Of a stretch of 64,000 nt of DNA, positions 1-8,286 are shown in pieces. The stretch is from VRUE01 sp963702575 (lineage in GTDB: Bacteria > Actinomycetota > Thermoleophilia > Solirubrobacterales > 70-9): the NCBI GenBank assembly GCA_963702575.1, contig CAVPCU010000001.1, positions 62,001 through 126,000 of the forward strand, written 5' to 3'. The stretch's first letter is position 1. Every line of letters begins with the position of its first letter. The position numbers and the translations under genes were made by a program. The notes under the pieces are model-generated. The model saw only the letters and a program-made list of their open reading frames with translations. It did not search any database and had not been told where the DNA came from.

Positions 1-32
1 ACTGAAGACAACTTTTTCTTAACAAAGACCCC

Positions 33-1547
33 GTGAACGCGCGCCCCTCCAGCTCGATGATCGGCACCGTTCTCTCGGGCCGCTACCGGTTGGAGGCGAA
101 GCTGGGGAGCGGCGGCATGTCGACCGTCTACCTGGCGAGCGACGAGACGCTCGACCGGCCGGTGGCGGTCAAGGTGATGCACCGCGAGATGTCCGAGCAG
201 GAGGACCAGCTGCAGCGCTTCCGCCAGGAGGCGCGGGCGGTCGCCAAGCTCTCCCACCCCAACGTCGTCTCGGTGATCGACGCCGGCGAGGACGGCGGCT
301 ACCCCTACATCGTCTTCGAGTACGTCAAGGGGGAGACGCTGAAGCAGCGGATCGCGCGGGTCGGGGCGCTCGACGTGCAGGACGCGATCGCCTACGCGAT
401 CGAGGTCGCGCGCGGGCTCAGCGTCGCCCACGCGCGCAACATGGTCCACCGCGACATCAAGCCGCAGAACGTCCTGATCGACGAGGAGGGACGGGCGAAG
501 CTGACCGACTTCGGTATCTCGCGCCAACTCGAACAGGACGGCGTCACCGCCACCGGCCGCGTCCTCGGCACGACCGACTACGTCGCCCCCGAGCAGGCGA
601 TGGGCCACGGCGTCGATCCCCGCTCCGACGTCTACTCGCTCGGCGTCGTCCTCTACGAGATGCTCGTCGGCCAGGTCCCCTTCCATGCTGACAGCCAGGT
701 CGGGGTGGCGATGAAACACGTCAACGAGGAGCTGCCCGACGTGCAGCGCCGGCGGCCCGAGGTCTCCGCCGCGGTTGCCCTCGTGGTCGAGCGGGCGACG
801 GCGAAGAATCCGGATGAGCGCTACCAATCGATCGCCGAGATGATCGACGACCTGGAGACGGCGCTGGAGGTAGAGGCGGCGCGGGCGGGCTCGACGACGG
901 GCGAGGCGACCAGCGTGCTGGAGGCGGTGCCGCCGCCGAAGCGAAAGCTCTCTGGGCGGGCGCGCTGGTCGTGGGCGGCGATCGTCGCCCTGCTGCTGCT
1001 CGGCGGCGGCGCGCTGATCGCCGTGCAGCTGATCTCCAGCGGCCAGCTCGGCGGGGGAGGCGCCGAGAAGGGCAACGGCAAGCCGATCCACATCGTCTCC
1101 GCCACCGACTACGACCCCCAGGGCGATGGCGAAGAGGTCGGCAGCAAGGTCGGGCTCGCGGTCGACGGGGATCCGACCGGAACGGCCTGGGAAACCGAGC
1201 ACTACGACTCCGAAACCTTCGCCGGGACGAAGACGGGGCCCGACCCCGGCGTCGGCATCTACGTCACGACGGGCTCGCCGGCAACCCCGGCGAAGATGAT
1301 CGTCCGCAGCCCCACCGCCGGCTGGGACGCCCAGGTCTTCGCCGCCCCCGCCGGCCCGCCCTCCGACCTCTCCGGCTGGGACGAACCGGTGGGCGAAGTC
1401 AGCGACGCCTCGTCCGACCAGGAGATCGACCTCACGGTGCGCCAGCCCTCGACCTACTTCCTCCTCTGGTTCACCAAGGCCTCCGAAGCCCGCGACCAGG
1501 AAGGCCGCTACCAGGTCGAGATCAGCAACATCGAACTCCTCGGCTGA
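33..1547 (+). CDS. Membrane Ser/Thr kinase with discoidin-like sensor domain
   Basis: This is a transmembrane Hanks-type Ser/Thr kinase. The catalytic domain fills about residues 15-285: Gly-rich loop GSGGMSTVYLA, Lys47 in VAVK, HRDIKPQN near 139 and DFG near 159. A single membrane segment lies near 312-335. The outer domain (about 350-504) has the pattern ATDYDPQGDGEE and VDGDPTGTAWETE, typical of the galactose-binding/discoidin-like domain found in kinases and in the MurJ partner protein of actinobacteria, so it may sense a cell-wall sugar ligand (inference). GTG at 33 was taken as start; ATG at 57 fits the kinase fold equally well. No PASTA repeats. The gene sits alone, convergent with the Fic gene. 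Confidence 0.9.
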   Translation: MNARPSSSMIGTVLSGRYRLEAKLGSGGMSTVYLASDETLDRPVAVKVMHREMSEQEDQLQRFRQEARAVAKLSHPNVVSVIDAGEDGGYPYIVFEYVKGETLKQRIARVGALDVQDAIAYAIEVARGLSVAHARNMVHRDIKPQNVLIDEEGRAKLTDFGISRQLEQDGVTATGRVLGTTDYVAPEQAMGHGVDPRSDVYSLGVVLYEMLVGQVPFHADSQVGVAMKHVNEELPDVQRRRPEVSAAVALVVERATAKNPDERYQSIAEMIDDLETALEVEAARAGSTTGEATSVLEAVPPPKRKLSGRARWSWAAIVALLLLGGGALIAVQLISSGQLGGGGAEKGNGKPIHIVSATDYDPQGDGEEVGSKVGLAVDGDPTGTAWETEHYDSETFAGTKTGPDPGVGIYVTTGSPATPAKMIVRSPTAGWDAQVFAAPAGPPSDLSGWDEPVGEVSDASSDQEIDLTVRQPSTYFLLWFTKASEARDQEGRYQVEISNIELLG

Positions 1548-1551
1548 GCAG

Positions 1552-2595
1552 TCAGAGTCGTCGCCAGCGCGCTCCCCGGCCGGAGCCCTCGGCGACGATC
1601 GCGCGCTCGGCCCGAAGCTCGGCGAGGACGAGCCTGATCGTCGCCGGGCTGATCCCCGGAAGGGCGCGCTCGACGTCGCGACGGCGGAACACGGGGGGGG
1701 CGTGACGCAGGACGTATTCGCGGACCCTCTGTTGCTTGCTCCCGGTCTGCTCGTCGGCGGCGGCAACGCGGCGCTCGAAATCGTCGTAGGCGGCGGCGAT
1801 GATCCGGCAGAGGTAGACGATCCAGGGCCAGACGTCGTGCTCTCCCTCGTGCCAGTTGCGCTGCGACTCGTAAAGGCTCGCGTAATAGCCGTTCTTCGTC
1901 TCGTAGATCCGCTGCTCGATGCTGACGTAGCGCGCGACGCCGTACCCCTGGCTCAGCAGCTCGTGCAGCGTGAGCAGGCGGGCGAGGCGCCCGTTGCCGT
2001 CGGCGACCGGGTGGATCGCGAGGAAGTCGAGGACCAGAGCGCCGACCAGGACGAGAGGATGCGCCGCCGCGTCTCGCTGAGCGGCTTCGTAGCGGAGCAG
2101 CAGCTCGCCAAGCAGGAACGGGGTCTCCTCCGGGGCCGGCGGCTTGAAGACAACCTCGCGACGGCCGTCCTCGTAGGAGACGATCAGGTTCGGGTCGCAC
2201 TTCAACCGACCTCCGCCGGCGCCGGTATGGGCGAACAACAGCCGGTGAAGGCGCACGACGAGCGGAACGCTCAATGACTCGGGTGGGTCGCCGCGCATAA
2301 GCGTGTCCGTGGCATCGCGGTAGCCGGCGTACTCACGCTCGTTGCGATTGCGGTAGCGGCGCCCGCCCTCGGCGAGCCTCTCGGCTCGCTCGCTCTCCAC
2401 CACGACGCCCTCGATCGCGTTGGAAGCGGTGATCGACGCGATCCGCGCGTGCTCCGCAAGCTCGCCGAGCAATTCGGGAAGCTGGTCCTCGAACAGCCGC
2501 TCCCGACCCTTGCCGGTGTCTATCCGCCCGAGGAGAACTCCGAGCTCGCGCGGTTGGCTGGCAAACGTCTTGTCGAGGTCGATGAAGCTGCGCAT
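1552..2595 (-). CDS. Fic family protein, class II (self-inhibited)
   Basis: Fic enzymes usually transfer AMP from ATP to a hydroxyl side chain of a target protein. The core motif HPVADGNGRLAR is present near residues 190-201, with Val where most members have Phe. An N-terminal inhibitory helix motif, SNAIEG, matches the (S/T)xxxE(G/N) consensus, so the protein should restrain itself and need no separate antitoxin. The C-terminal 60 residues look like a winged helix (RRRDVERALPGISPATIR), possibly DNA binding. The ATG at 2595 has no Shine-Dalgarno; CACAAT ends 7 bases upstream, suggesting a leaderless mRNA. It lies at the end of, but outside, the cell-wall operon. Confidence 0.9.
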   Translation of the reverse strand: MRSFIDLDKTFASQPRELGVLLGRIDTGKGRERLFEDQLPELLGELAEHARIASITASNAIEGVVVESERAERLAEGGRRYRNRNEREYAGYRDATDTLMRGDPPESLSVPLVVRLHRLLFAHTGAGGGRLKCDPNLIVSYEDGRREVVFKPPAPEETPFLLGELLLRYEAAQRDAAAHPLVLVGALVLDFLAIHPVADGNGRLARLLTLHELLSQGYGVARYVSIEQRIYETKNGYYASLYESQRNWHEGEHDVWPWIVYLCRIIAAAYDDFERRVAAADEQTGSKQQRVREYVLRHAPPVFRRRDVERALPGISPATIRLVLAELRAERAIVAEGSGRGARWRRL

Positions 2596-2670
2596 CGGGC
2601 TAATTGTGTCATAAACATGCTAAATAGGTTCGTTTTTAGCTTGATTATGGCCGAGTTAGCTTGATTACGG
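2596..2670 (-). promoter_or_regulatory. AT-rich Fic promoter with four phased GCTAA half-sites
   Basis: A sharply AT-rich island in a GC-rich genome. On the plus strand GCTAA occurs at 2599-2603 and 2619-2623, and its complement TTAGC at 2636-2640 and 2656-2660; both pairs are spaced exactly 20 bases. The second pair belongs to a 15-base direct repeat (2636-2650 and 2656-2670, one mismatch). A -10-like CACAAT (minus strand) lies 7 bases before the Fic ATG, inside the array. The arrangement looks like a cooperative operator, perhaps bound by the winged helix of Fic itself (inference). Confidence 0.55.
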
Positions 2671-2673
2671 GCC

Positions 2674-3639
2674 TCAGAACGCGTGGGAGCGGGAGGCGCG
2701 GTGGCGCTCTACGGCCAGGTTGACGAGGCGGTCGCAGAGGGCCGGGTAGGGGAGGCCGGTGGCGTCCCAGAGCTTGGCGTAGACGCTGGTCTCGGTGAAG
2801 CCGGGCATGGTGTTGATCTCGTTGACGAGGATCTCGCCGCCGGGCTCGACGAAGAAGTCGCAGCGGGCGAGGCCGGCGCAGCCGCCAAGGCGAAAGGCCT
2901 CGACGGCGAGCTCGCGCAGGCGGTCGGCCTGCTCGTCTGAGAGCGGCGCCGGGACGACCAGATCCATCCCGCCCTCGCCGTACTTGGTCTCGTAGTCGTA
3001 CCAATCGCCGTGGGCGATCACCTCGCCCGGCGACGACGCCTCGATTTCCTCGTTGCCGAGCAGCGAGCACTCGACCTCACGGCCGGCGGCGTGCGCCTCG
3101 ACGATCACCCGCGGGTCGTGGCGGCGCGCCAGCTCGACCGCGCCATCGAGGTCACCGAGCGCGTCCACGCGGGTGATACCGACGCTCGAGCCGAGCCGCG
3201 AGGGCTTCACCCAGAGTGGCAGGCCCATCGCCTCGCAGCGCCTGCGCCAGCCCTCCTCGCCGGCGGCGGCGAAATCGACCTGCGGCAGGCCGCCCTGGGC
3301 GAAGAGGCGCTTCAGCGTCAGCTTGTCCATGCAGGTCGCCGAGGCGAGCACGTCGGAGCCGACGTAGGGGAGGTCGAGCCACTCGAGCACCCCTTGGACG
3401 CTGCCGTCCTCGCCGAAGGGCCCGTGAAGCGCAGGGAAGGCGACGTCGGCATCGGCGAGGCCGGCGGCCGGCACCAGCTCGACCGGGGCGCCATGGAAGC
3501 TCCACGATCCGTCGCGGGCGATCCGCACCGGCAGCGCCTCGTGCCCGGCCTCCTCCAGCCCGCGGGCGACGGCCTCGCCCGAACGCAGCGAGACCTCGTG
3601 CTCGGAGGAGCGCCCGCCGCTGAGGACGGCGACCCTCAC
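2674..3639 (-). CDS. ddl: D-alanine--D-alanine ligase
   Basis: ATP-grasp enzyme joining two D-Ala for the peptidoglycan stem peptide. It begins with VAVLSGGRSSEHEVSLRSG, which carries the Glu that binds the first D-Ala, and ends with the metal-binding segment ILVNEINTMPGFT; KPSRLGSSVGI forms the ATP-binding loop. Length, 321 residues, is normal. The GTG start overlaps the stop of the PASTA kinase gene (GTGA), so it is the last gene of the cell-wall operon and probably translationally coupled. A second, diverged Ddl is encoded at 32631-33563. Confidence 0.95.
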   Translation of the reverse strand: MRVAVLSGGRSSEHEVSLRSGEAVARGLEEAGHEALPVRIARDGSWSFHGAPVELVPAAGLADADVAFPALHGPFGEDGSVQGVLEWLDLPYVGSDVLASATCMDKLTLKRLFAQGGLPQVDFAAAGEEGWRRRCEAMGLPLWVKPSRLGSSVGITRVDALGDLDGAVELARRHDPRVIVEAHAAGREVECSLLGNEEIEASSPGEVIAHGDWYDYETKYGEGGMDLVVPAPLSDEQADRLRELAVEAFRLGGCAGLARCDFFVEPGGEILVNEINTMPGFTETSVYAKLWDATGLPYPALCDRLVNLAVERHRASRSHAF

Positions 3640-5528
3640 GGCGCTCCCGCTTCTTCTTCGGCCGCCCCCGGGGCGGCCTTGCCGACCACGATCGTCACCG
3701 TGCTCTTCGGCTTCACTTCGGAGCCCGGCGGCGGGAACTGGTCGGTGACGCGGCCGACCTGCTGGGACACTTCGGTCGGCTGTTCCTGCACCGTGGGGAC
3801 GAGGCCCGCTTCGCGCAGGGCGCTCACCGCTTCGGCCCGTTCTTCGCCGATCACGTTCGGCACGGTCGACTTCGCTTCGCCCTTGGAGACGACGATCGCC
3901 ACCCCCGAGCCGGGCGGCAGCTGCGAGCCGGCGCTGGGCGACTGGCGGATCGTTTCGCCCGCCGGCTTGGCGCTTTCTTCTTCTTCGACGCTCGGCACCA
4001 GGCCGGCGGCGCGGATCTGCTGCACCGCGACCGAGCGCTGGATGCCGACCAGCACCGGCACCTTGGCGAGCTTCTGGCCCTTGGAGACGGTCAGCACCAC
4101 GGTCGAGCCGCGGGTGGCCGTCGTCCCGCCGGAGGGCACCGTGTGGATCACCTGGCCGGCTTCGACGGTTTCCGAGTTGGCCTGCACGACCTCGGCCTTG
4201 AAGCCGGCTTCTTCGAGCTTTTCGAGCGCTTCTTCGCGGCTCAGCCCGGCCGTGCTGGGCACCTTGGCGCTGCCGGGGCCGGCGCTGACCGTCAGCGCCA
4301 CCTCCGGCTTCGAGCAGAAGAAGCTGAGGAAGGCGCAGTCGAGCGCGGCCCGGGTGGCCGGCGGAGAGGCGAGCGGGCTCTGCTCGAGCACGGTGTCGAC
4401 CGGCGCTTCGCGCTGCACGCGGTGCACATCGCCGACCTTGAAGCCGTTCTGTTCGAGCACGGCGATCGCCAGGTTGAGCTGGTTGCCGGTGACGTCGGGT
4501 ACCCCCGTGGAGGTGTCGCGGCTGAGGGCGAAGCCGACGAGGACGCCGATCAGGATCGCCGCCGCGATCGCGCCCCAGATCATCCGGCGCCGCCGGCGCC
4601 GCGCCGCCTCCTCGGGGTCGGGCTCGCCCGCGGCGGCCTCTCCCGGGACGACGACGGGGGGCGGCAGCGGCGCGAAGGAGGCGGTGCCCCCGCCCACGGC
4701 GCCGGGGTCGCGCAGCGCCGCGTCGAGCGCGGCGATGAAGGCCTCGGCGCTCTGGAAGCGCCGCCCGGGGTCCTTCTCCAGCGCCCGCATCACGGCCGCG
4801 TCGAGCGCCGGCGAGACCTGCGGGTTGAGCGAGCTGGGGCGCTGCGGCGTGTTCGAGACCTGCATCATCGCGATCGCCACCGCCGAGTCGGCCTCGAACG
4901 GCACCCGGCCGGTCAGCGCCTCGTAGAGCATCACCCCGATCGAGTAGAGGTCGGAGACCGCCGTCACCTCCTGGCCCTGCGCCTGCTCGGGCGAGAGGTA
5001 GTGCGGCGTGCCCATCACCGAGCCCGCCTGGGTGATTTCCGAGGCGCCGGCGCGGGCGATGCCGAAGTCGGTCACGGTCGCCTTGCCCTCGTCGTCGACG
5101 ATCACGTTCTGCGGCTTCAGGTCGCGGTGGACGACCCCGCGGCGGTGGGCGAAGCCGGCGCCCTCGAGCACCTGGCGGATCAGCGCCACCGCCTGCTCGG
5201 GGGTCAGCCCCTGGTCGATCAGCGCCTTCAGCGAGCGGCCCTCGAGCAGCTGCATCGCGATGTAGTAGGTGCCTTCGATCTCGCCCCGATCGAAGACGGC
5301 GACGACGTTGGGGTGCTGGAGGCCAGCCGCCGCCTCGGCCTCGAGCCGGAAGCGCTCGACGAATTCGCGGTCCTGGGCGAAGCGGCGGTGGAGGATCTTC
5401 AGCGCGACCCGGCGCTGCAGGTGCGGGTCCTCGGCCAGCCAGACGTCAGCCATGCCGCCGGAGCCGATCCGGCGCAGCAGCAGGTAGCGCCCGTCGATCG
5501 TGCTCCCCTCGCCGACTTCAGCCGCCAC
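3636..5528 (-). CDS. pknB: PASTA-domain Ser/Thr kinase (PknB/StkP type)
   Basis: Membrane kinase that senses peptidoglycan precursors or muropeptides and phosphorylates division and wall-growth proteins. Kinase motifs: GSGGMADVWLA, Lys44 in VALK, HRDLKPQN, DFGIA and SPEQA. A proline-rich juxtamembrane region leads to a basic patch (RRRRRR) and one membrane span near 316-338. Four PASTA repeats follow, starting around GVPDVTG, AKVPSTAG, AKVPVLVG and STVPNVIG. GTG at 5528 was chosen because it lies 2 bases after the pbpA stop and just before the fold (GSTIDGRY). The outer part uses GAA for nearly all Glu, the kinase part GAG. Confidence 0.93.
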   Translation of the reverse strand: MAAEVGEGSTIDGRYLLLRRIGSGGMADVWLAEDPHLQRRVALKILHRRFAQDREFVERFRLEAEAAAGLQHPNVVAVFDRGEIEGTYYIAMQLLEGRSLKALIDQGLTPEQAVALIRQVLEGAGFAHRRGVVHRDLKPQNVIVDDEGKATVTDFGIARAGASEITQAGSVMGTPHYLSPEQAQGQEVTAVSDLYSIGVMLYEALTGRVPFEADSAVAIAMMQVSNTPQRPSSLNPQVSPALDAAVMRALEKDPGRRFQSAEAFIAALDAALRDPGAVGGGTASFAPLPPPVVVPGEAAAGEPDPEEAARRRRRRMIWGAIAAAILIGVLVGFALSRDTSTGVPDVTGNQLNLAIAVLEQNGFKVGDVHRVQREAPVDTVLEQSPLASPPATRAALDCAFLSFFCSKPEVALTVSAGPGSAKVPSTAGLSREEALEKLEEAGFKAEVVQANSETVEAGQVIHTVPSGGTTATRGSTVVLTVSKGQKLAKVPVLVGIQRSVAVQQIRAAGLVPSVEEEESAKPAGETIRQSPSAGSQLPPGSGVAIVVSKGEAKSTVPNVIGEERAEAVSALREAGLVPTVQEQPTEVSQQVGRVTDQFPPPGSEVKPKSTVTIVVGKAAPGAAEEEAGAP

Positions 5529-5530
5529 CC

Positions 5531-6991
5531 CTAGCTCCCTTCTTCGTTGAGGATCGTTTCCGCCACGTCGCGAAAGATCGGGGCGGCGACGTCGTTGCCG
5601 AACTGGGTCGTGCACTCGACCGTCGCCGCGATCGCGATCTTCGGTTCGTCGGCGGGCGCAAAGCCGATGAACCATGCCTGGTTCTCTTCGGTGCCGCCGC
5701 CACAGGTTTCGTTGAAGGGCGTTTCGGCCGTGCCGGTCTTGCCGGCGACGGGGATGCCGGGGATCGCGGCGTTGGTGCCGGTGCCTTCGCTGACCACGCC
5801 TTCCATCGCGGTGGTCAGCTCTTCGGCCGACTTTTCGTCGATCGGGCGGCTGTACTGGGACGGTTCGAGGCGCTTGACCACGCGGCCGTCGGGGTCGACC
5901 ACGCGGCTCCAGATCTGCGGCTTCATCAGGCTGCCCTTGTTGGCGACCGCGGCCGCGACCTCGGCCATCTGCAGCGGCGTCACCGCGAGCCGCTCCTGGC
6001 CGATCGCGACCCTGGCGATGTCGATCGGGTCGTGCGGCCCCAACAGTTCGCCTTCGTCGAAGACGCCGCTCTTGTAGACCTGATCGGAGGGCAGGTCGAT
6101 CGCCGGGGTCGAGCCGAACCCGAAGGCGTCCATGTATTCGAACAGCGTTTCCTCGCCGAGTCGTTCGCCGAGCTGGGCGAACCAGGTGTTGACCGAGTTG
6201 GTCAGCGCGGTGTCGAGCGAGATCGGGCCGAAGCTCTGGGTGAAGTCGTTCTGCAGCGGCTGCCCCTGGACGTCGAGTTCGCCGGGGGCGTCGATCGCCG
6301 TTTCCGGCGTGATCGTGCCGCTGTTCAGGCCGGCGGCGGCGGTCACCACCTTGAAGGTCGAGCCGGGCGGGTACTGGCCCTGGGTGGCGCGGTCGAGCAG
6401 CGGCGAGGCCGGGTCGGTGTTGAGGGAGGAGAGGTGTTCGGGCACCCGGTTGGGGTCATACGGCGGGTTGGAGGCCAGCACCTTCACCCGGCCGCTCGAC
6501 GGTTCGATCGCGACCACGGCGCCGAACCCGGCCGCTTCGAGGTCGCCGAGGGCGACCCGCTGCGCTTCGGGGTCGAGGTTGGTGACGACGTCGTCGCCTT
6601 CCTGGCTGTGGCCGGCGAGCTGGTCGAGGATCGAGCCGAATTCGGATTCGCTGCCGACGAGTTCGTCGTTGTGGAACTGCTCGAGCTCGCTGTCGCCCTG
6701 GCGGACGAAGCTGTACCCGACCGGGTGGCCGAAGAGGGCGCCTTCGGGATAGCGGCGCACGTAGCGGCGTGCGGCGCCGTGGCCCTTCGGCACCGAGCGG
6801 GCGAGCACGGTGCCGTCGGCGGCAAGGATGCGGCCGCGGCGGATCTGCTGCTGCTCGAGCAGCAGCCGCTTGTTCGCGTCCTTCTGCTTCAGCGCGTGCG
6901 CGTCGAAGACCGCCCAGTAGGAGGTGAAGCCGATCAGCACCGCAAAGAGGACGACGATCAGCCCGAAGAGCTTGACGATCTGGCGATTCAT
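5531..6991 (-). CDS. pbpA: Penicillin-binding protein, transpeptidase (PbpA-like)
   Basis: Single-pass membrane D,D-transpeptidase that cross-links peptidoglycan. It has an N-terminal anchor (IVKLFGLIVVLFAVLIGF), a short dimerisation domain, and the penicillin-binding domain with catalytic STFK near residue 209, SVN, and KTGTAE near 415. At 486 residues it matches mycobacterial PbpA, the partner of RodA. Its ATG overlaps the upstream SEDS gene stop (ATGA), and the PASTA kinase follows after 2 bases, so the three products are likely co-made and work together. Confidence 0.93.
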   Translation of the reverse strand: MNRQIVKLFGLIVVLFAVLIGFTSYWAVFDAHALKQKDANKRLLLEQQQIRRGRILAADGTVLARSVPKGHGAARRYVRRYPEGALFGHPVGYSFVRQGDSELEQFHNDELVGSESEFGSILDQLAGHSQEGDDVVTNLDPEAQRVALGDLEAAGFGAVVAIEPSSGRVKVLASNPPYDPNRVPEHLSSLNTDPASPLLDRATQGQYPPGSTFKVVTAAAGLNSGTITPETAIDAPGELDVQGQPLQNDFTQSFGPISLDTALTNSVNTWFAQLGERLGEETLFEYMDAFGFGSTPAIDLPSDQVYKSGVFDEGELLGPHDPIDIARVAIGQERLAVTPLQMAEVAAAVANKGSLMKPQIWSRVVDPDGRVVKRLEPSQYSRPIDEKSAEELTTAMEGVVSEGTGTNAAIPGIPVAGKTGTAETPFNETCGGGTEENQAWFIGFAPADEPKIAIAATVECTTQFGNDVAAPIFRDVAETILNEEGS

Positions 6992-8286
6992 GCTCGTGCC
7001 TCACGCCGCGCCCGATCGGAGATCAACAGCAACAGGGCGAGGAGGACGAAGTTGGCGACGATCGAGCTGCCGCCGTAGCTGACGAAGGGCAGGGTGACGC
7101 CGGTCAGGGGGATGACGCGGGTGACGCCGCCGACGATGACGAAGGCTTGGATCGCGAAGACCGCGGTGAGGCCGGTGGCGAGGAGCTTGGAGAAGCCGTC
7201 GTCGGCGAGCAGGGCGATCTTGAAGCCGCGCGCGGCGACCAGCAGGTAGACCAGGATCACCGCGCAGGCGCCGAAGAGGCCGAGCTCGTTGACGATCAGG
7301 GCGTAGATCGTGTCGGTCTGGGCGGCCGGTAGGAGGGCCGCGTGGGTGCCGGGGATCGTGATCAGCCCCTGGCCGAATCCTTTGCCGAAGAGGCCGCCGT
7401 CGGCCTGGGCGAAGATCGACTGGAGGATCTGGTACCCGTTGCCGGTCGGGTCGCTGTAGGGGTGGAGCCAGACCTCGACCCGGTCGTGGACGTGGGGCAC
7501 GGTCGCGGCGAAGAACCAGGCGCCGAGCAGGAACAGCGCCATCCCGATGACGACGAAGGAGAAGCGCCCGGTCGCGACGTAGAGCAGGGCGAGGAAGGCG
7601 GTGAAGAACATCAGCGAGCTGCCGAGGTCGCGGATGAAGACGAGCATGAACATCGACGCGCCCCAGACGACCAGCAGCGGGCCGAGATGCTTGAGCGGCG
7701 GCAGGGTGACGCCGAGGATGCGCCGCGCGCCGACGATCAACACCTCGCGGTGCTCGCGCAGGTAGCTGGCGAGGAAGACGACGATGCAGATCTTCGAGAA
7801 CTCGGCCGGCTGGAAGGCGAGCGGGCCGATCTTCACCCCGAGGTAGGCGCCGTTGACCTGCTGACCGATCCCCGGCAGCCGCGGCGCCAGCAAGAGCAGG
7901 ATGCCGACTGCGGCGATCGTGTAGCGGTAGCGCTCGAGCACGTCGTAGTCGCGCAGGAAGTGGATCGTGGCGGCGAAGAGGACGAGGCCGAGGACGAACC
8001 AGTTGGCCTGGTCGCGCGCCAGGGTCGGGTCGATCCGGTAGATCATCACCAGCCCGAGGGCGGTCAGCAGCGCGCAGAGCGGGAAGAGGTAGGGGTCGGC
8101 GTCGGGCAGGCGCAGGCGCAGGTAGACGTGGGTGGCCAGGCAGACGGCGAGGAAGTAGGCGCCGTAGATCAGGCTGGCGTTGCCCGGACGGGCGCTCTGC
8201 TGGGCGAAGACCGCGGCGAAGCCGGCGCTGAGCAGGAGGGCGACCGGGACGAGGGCGACCGCCTCCCGGTTGCGCGCACTCCTCAT
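6988..8286 (-). CDS. rodA: SEDS-family glycosyltransferase (RodA/FtsW)
   Basis: Polytopic membrane enzyme that polymerises lipid II into glycan strands. The 432-residue protein has about ten or more hydrophobic segments. SEDS signatures are clear: QPAEFSKI, RDLGSSLMFF, GQGLITIPGTHAALLPAAQTDTIYALIVNELG and PFVSYGGSSIVANF near the C-terminus. ATG at 8286 overlaps the PP2C stop (ATGA); longer in-frame upstream sequence belongs to the PP2C region. RodA is favoured over FtsW because of the fhaB-pstP-rodA-pbpA order known from mycobacteria. Confidence 0.92.
   Translation of the reverse strand: MRSARNREAVALVPVALLLSAGFAAVFAQQSARPGNASLIYGAYFLAVCLATHVYLRLRLPDADPYLFPLCALLTALGLVMIYRIDPTLARDQANWFVLGLVLFAATIHFLRDYDVLERYRYTIAAVGILLLLAPRLPGIGQQVNGAYLGVKIGPLAFQPAEFSKICIVVFLASYLREHREVLIVGARRILGVTLPPLKHLGPLLVVWGASMFMLVFIRDLGSSLMFFTAFLALLYVATGRFSFVVIGMALFLLGAWFFAATVPHVHDRVEVWLHPYSDPTGNGYQILQSIFAQADGGLFGKGFGQGLITIPGTHAALLPAAQTDTIYALIVNELGLFGACAVILVYLLVAARGFKIALLADDGFSKLLATGLTAVFAIQAFVIVGGVTRVIPLTGVTLPFVSYGGSSIVANFVLLALLLLISDRARREARA

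Noticed and set aside
3010..4926. Long open frame on the plus strand opposite the ddl and PASTA kinase genes
   Set aside because: It mirrors two clear minus-strand genes, has Arg/Ala/Ser-rich shadow composition and no recognisable domain.
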